Assembly: GCF_964355755.1 (NCBI RefSeq)
Contig: NC_092670.1
Span: 37,993,795 to 38,057,794, forward strand
Direction of reading: 5' to 3'
Origin: Antedon mediterranea
Taxonomy: Eukaryota > Echinodermata > Crinoidea > Comatulida > Antedonidae
DNA: 64,000 nt
The translations under genes and the position numbers were made by a program. The notes below the pieces were generated by a model. The model made no database searches, had not been told where the DNA came from, and saw only the letters and a list, made by a program, of their open reading frames with translations. Shown one piece after another: positions 59,598 to 64,000 of the stretch. The stretch's first letter is position 1; each line of letters begins with the position of its first letter.

Positions 59598-62500
59598 ACT
59601 CTAGTAGCTAGATCAACTTTCGTATGCACTTTGAGGTCCAGAGAATTTGACTTCAGAAATTGGTTTAGGGTGGTCAAACAATCATTTTTGGCTTGGTTAC
59701 ACATTTTGAAAATGTGGCGAAAGGTCAAAAGGTCAGGGTGAAAGGTCATAAGACCAAACACCAATATGTCCTTAAATCTCAACAACTACTGGTCACAGCG
59801 AAGTAATTTTGGTCTCAAATTGATCAGAAGGTATACATTTATATTCAGTCTAATGGGACATTTTAGTCAAAAATGACCGGAAATGCCATTTCTGACCTTT
59901 GACCCACACCTCAGGGCATGTATGTATCTCCGTAACTACTGATTGTAGACACTTAAATTTGGTCTTAAATTGTTTGAAATAAATATTTATTATTTGTAGA
60001 ACATTTTTAAAAATGTTACAAAAGGTCAAAGGGTCAAGGTCAGAGGTTATATGAACAAATAAAAATAGATACTTGTATATCGGCAACCACTCGTCGCAGC
60101 AAGTCAATTTTAGTCTCAAAATGTTCAGAAGGCATGCTTTCATATTCAATCTAATGGGACATTTTAGTCAAAAATTATCAGAAATGCCATTTCTGACCTT
60201 TGACCCACATATCATGGCATCTTCATATCTCTGTAAGTACTGGTCGTAGAAACTTAAATTTGGTATCAAATTGTTCGAAATATACATATTTACATTCATT
60301 TTAATAGAAAATGTGGTTAAAAGATGAACAGAAATACTATTACTAATGTTTCAAACAAAAAACATATCTCTACATAACTTATCCTTAGACAGTAATGTTA
60401 TGCAATAACTGATACTTAAATTGTTTCAATTTCAAGTACTAGTTATTGCTGACCCCAAGAACATTGATAGAAACGTCAAGCTCAACAGTTCTTTTCAGAA
60501 TGCTAGAAGTAACTTGCCATGTGTATCCGATTAAACTCCCCGGGCATTTATTGTTCAAAGGGGTTTTTAGGGGCAGGGGAGGCATCTTTATTTGTGGTAT
60601 AATATGGTAATATGTATAATCAAATAAATACCACCTAGATGTAAAAAAAAAATACAGCACAATTAATATCAAAAAGTGAAAAAAATGCTTGGTAAATTGT
60701 AGATTATGGTAGTTAATGTAATGTGTTGTGATACAATTATTGTGTAAATGCATGTGGCGGGCGTATTCCACATGGTGTTCTATTAGAGGGAATGGTGGCG
60801 TTTATTTGAGAGAGGCTTTTATTCAAAGCGGTGTTAATTCGAATAAATATTCTAATTTTAATAATTATAATTCGTTTCTCAACTGATAAAAGGTACTTTA
60901 CATGATTCGTTGTTTTCTTTATGCTTTTTAACGAAATGTTTCTGTCTTTTAGAATAAAAGTGACACTGTCATAGATAACATTAAATGGATCTTCTCTTCC
61001 AGGTGCCAGTATAATGATATAAAACAATGACGACACATCATTATCCTGACACAATTGCACTCATAATGGATCTTCATTCTATCATCTGTTTGTTTGTGAC
61101 TACAATTTGACAACAATCTTTTGCATATTTTTAAATGCCAATACATAGCTTCATTACTATTGTACAATATGTCCAGCTTTCCTGAAAACACCCTTGTGTA
61201 CTGTAGTACAGTGTTGTAGTATGATTTTATCATGATAACTTCTGATGCTTTTATTATCAATGAATTCAGTACCTAAAACATGTCAAAGTTTCTAGTGGTA
61301 TTGATAATAAATCTCCAGAAACATATATTGTTTTATTATCTACACTGGGAACAGACGTGTATAATATACACCGACAAAACTTATACATATTATAAGTTTT
61401 GTCGGTAACATTCAAAAATATTATGCAACAGTGTTACGGAATAATGACAATGAATTGGTCTATTATAGTTGTCTGTGATACCTTTTATTACATGATTGTA
61501 CTTGCAACAGGATAGAATGAGGTTTAATCCAGTTATTATTCTTATTATATTAATTTTTTTTTTTTTTTATCTGGGGTGTATTTATTTGATTATACATGTT
61601 ACCATTATTACACCCAAACAAAATAAACGCCTTCCCTGAATAACTAAATGCCCGGACCTTTTATTCGGGTAACTATAGTAAGTTACTTCTAGCATTCTTA
61701 ACTGTTGAGCTCGAGTATTTATTCGAATTAACACCCGCTTTGAATAAAAGCCTCCATTCCCTCCAATAGAACATCATGTGGAATAAACGCTCCGCCACAT
61801 GCATTTACAAAATAATTGTATCACAACACATTTCATTAATTACCATAATCTACAATTTACCAAGCATTTTGACATAATGTTATCATTTTTTTATATTAAT
61901 TGTGCTGTATTTTTTTACATCTAGGTGGTATTTATTTGATTATACATGTTACCATATTATACCCCAAATAAAGATGCCTCTCCTCCCCCTAAAAACCCTT
62001 TTGAACAATAAATGCCCGGGGCGTTTAATCGGATACACATGGCAAGTTACTTCTAGCATTCTGAAAAGAACTGTTGAGCTTGACGTTTATATCAAAATGT
62101 TCTCGTGGACAGCAATAACTAGTAGGCCTACTTGAAATTGAAACAATTTAAAGTATCATATTGTGAAAAGTTGTGTAGAGATATGTTTTTTGTTTGAAAC
62201 ATTAGTAATAGTATTTTCTGTTCATCTTTTAACCACATTTTCTATTACAATGAATGTAAATATGTATATTTCAAACAATTTGATACCAAATTTAAGTTTC
62301 TACGACCAGTACTTACAGAGATATGAAGATGCCCTGGTATGTGGGTCAAAGGTCAGAAATGGCATTTCTGATCATTTTTTACTAAAATGCCCCATTAGAC
62401 GGAATATGAATGCATGCATTCTGAACATTTTGAGACCAAAATTGACTTGCTGCGACCAGTGGTTGCCGAGATACAAGTACCTTTATTTATTTGTTTATAT

Positions 62501-62952
62501 AACCCTTGACCCTGACCCTTTGACGTTTTGTAACATTTTTAAAAATGTTTTTCATATAACAAAATATATATTTCGAACAATTTAAAACCAAATTCAAGTG
62601 TCTACGACCAGTAGTTAAGGAGATAAATATATGCCCTGGGTTGTGGGTCAAAGGTCAGAAATGGCATTTTCGGTCATTTTAAACTAAAATGTCCCATTAG
62701 ATTGAATATAAATGTATACCTTCTGATCAATTTGAGACCAAAATTACTTCGCTGTGACCAGTGGTTGTTCAGATTTAAGGACATATTGGTGTTTGGTCTT
62801 ATGACCTTTCACCCTGACCTTTTGACCTTTCGCCACATGTTCAAAATGTGTAACCAAGCCAAAAATGATTGTTTGACCACCCTAAACCAATTTCTGAAGT
62901 CAAATTCTCTGGACCTCAAAGTGCATACGAAAGTTGATCTAGCTACTAGAGT
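59598..62952. mobile_element. 3.36-kb foldback element (large inverted repeat)
   Basis: The left arm 59598-60850 and right arm 61714-62952 are reverse complements over about 1.25 kb. Outer ends are CTCTAGTAGCTAGATCAAC and its complement; inner ends are GGTGTTAATTCGAATAAATA and its complement. Arms carry internal units of about 300 bp built on AAAGGTCAGAAATGGCATTT and GGTCAAAAGGTCAGGGTG. The spacer (863 bp) includes an extra copy of the GTTACTTCTAGCATTCT module at 61680. Open frames on both strands inside are mirror images of each other and not genes. Confidence 0.88.
61370..61406. repeat. Perfect hairpin in the foldback spacer
   Basis: ACCGACAAAACTTATA at 61370-61385 returns as its exact complement at 61391-61406 around a five-base loop. 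Confidence 0.9.
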
Positions 62953-62965
62953 ATATAGGCTATAC

Positions 62966-63553
62966 GGGGAATTTCCATGTGTGTAAACAATATATTCAAT
63001 GTAAGCAAAAAATGAATGAAATCATGTGACTTCCAAAACACCATGTGATTTGACCTGACAGAGTTTAGTTTCATTTTTGCTGTTGCATTTTTGCTGTTTA
63101 CCCTGCGTTACCATTACATATATTGTTCCTAGGGTGCGGAAATTGTAATAGTAAAGTCTATTGCTTGTTGTTGTCTATAAATAATTGTTGCAAGAGTACT
63201 GTATTTAAATTTGTTGTTATTGAAAGGAAGTGAGCTAGTGTTTATCATTTCATCAAAATGTGTGTATTTCCTACAGTAGAGAAACTATTTTATCTAACAA
63301 GATAACTTGCCATTGGCTGAGGTCTGTTTAACCAACATAATATATGTCGATAAGACTACTAGATCTTTGAACAGTGAGAATTTTGTATACAGTAACAACT
63401 AGTTTGTGCACGTGGTTGGACTCTAACAGCAGTCCTATAGTTCATAATTTGAGTTACATTATTTGATACGCCGTGGAGAGAACTGCTAATCTTTATTCCC
63501 ATAGAGTTCAGTGGAATTGTTAGTTATATTCAAAGAGTTGTAAATTGTGTAAA
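62966..63553. other. Non-coding DNA, possibly upstream of a gene
   Basis: No repeat family recognised. It may hold the promoter or leader of the exon proposed at 63554. Confidence 0.4.
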
Positions 63554-63626
63554 ATGACAAGTCCACGGCAGATTTTTCAAGATTTTTTCTCAAAAAGCTA
63601 TCCTCCGTTAAATACAGGAAAAGATA
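63554..63626 (+). CDS. Possible first coding exon, gene continues beyond the window
   Basis: ATG at 63554 in AAAATGAC context reads MTSPRQIFQDFFSKSYPPLN then TGKD, followed by the donor A|GTGAGT at 63627. The composition (Pro, Phe, basic residues) is coding-like, but no family is recognised and no second exon is visible in the remaining 370 bp. Confidence 0.35.
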
Positions 63627-64000
63627 GTGAGTATTGTGAATATAAGAAATCTTTAAAAAGAACTAATCTGCCTATATTTGTATTTTATTGTGTTAGTCAT
63701 ACTATTGTATTATAGAAGTTTATTAGTTACTAATACTAATAGGGGTACACGCAGCAAAACATGTTAAACGTGGATACATTTTACTATTTTTTTATTTATT
63801 AGTCTTCTTTAAATAGACTAACCGAGATCAGTGATATCACTGCTTTCCACTGGGGCCCTCTAATCAACATTGCATTTTATTTAAATAATAATAGGACTAT
63901 ATAAAATTTTAAATTGTTAGTAACAAGGTGCCAGTGTTGTAATAAACTAAATAATGTATTGTATTTGTGATACCTTCCATACCATTTCATTCAATCAATA

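Noticed and set aside
59570-62986. Five or more frames in the foldback element, including matching ones on opposite strands
   Set aside because: The same peptides (for example FKDILVFGLMTFHPDLLTF) appear on both strands because the arms are inverted copies. No known domain.

Overview
The window is eukaryotic nuclear DNA: AT-rich, with genes split by short GT..AG introns and densely populated with short non-autonomous transposons. The gene content is animal. It includes a PRDM9/Meisetz-type gene with KRAB, SSXRD, PR/SET and zinc fingers, a ZAK-type MAP3K with a SAM domain, and mitochondrial NDUFS1. The AGGCCTA-rich islands, the modular secreted protein and the protein divergence suggest an invertebrate deuterostome, most likely an echinoderm. 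The species cannot be fixed from sequence alone.

Layout. 1-9.8 kb is gene-poor and full of MITEs and foldback elements. 9.8-17.1 kb (+) holds an eight-exon secreted multidomain protein. 19.3-30.3 kb (+) holds a complete 14-exon MAP3K20/ZAK gene. 31.8-33.4 kb (-) holds a two-exon gene for a secreted Ser/Glu-rich repeat protein that is full of Ser-x-Glu phosphorylation motifs. 34-38.2 kb is non-coding, with LINE relics and promoter-like islands. 38.2-43.8 kb (+) holds a complete PRDM9-like gene ending in a tandem array of twelve C2H2 fingers. 45.0-46.5 kb (-) is a 5'-truncated LINE reverse transcriptase. 47.9-55.5 kb (-) holds a complete 16-exon NDUFS1. 56.8-57.9 kb (-) holds an intronless JmjC/cupin_8 dioxygenase gene. 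59.6-63.0 kb is a large inverted-repeat (foldback) element. A possible first exon of another gene lies near 63.55 kb.

The genes do not form one pathway; this is ordinary metazoan mixed gene order. The points of most interest are: (1) PRDM9 with every domain needed for recombination-hotspot specification, in which near-identical fingers differ almost only at DNA-contact positions; (2) the repetitive, putatively hyperphosphorylated secreted protein; (3) a MITE family of at least 13 copies that carries consensus CArG (SRF-type) boxes into introns and flanks; (4) AGGCCTA islands next to four gene starts, plus one island with no gene assigned. Exon structures were derived by hand from splice sites and reading-frame continuity. 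The four multi-exon conserved genes close in frame through every junction.
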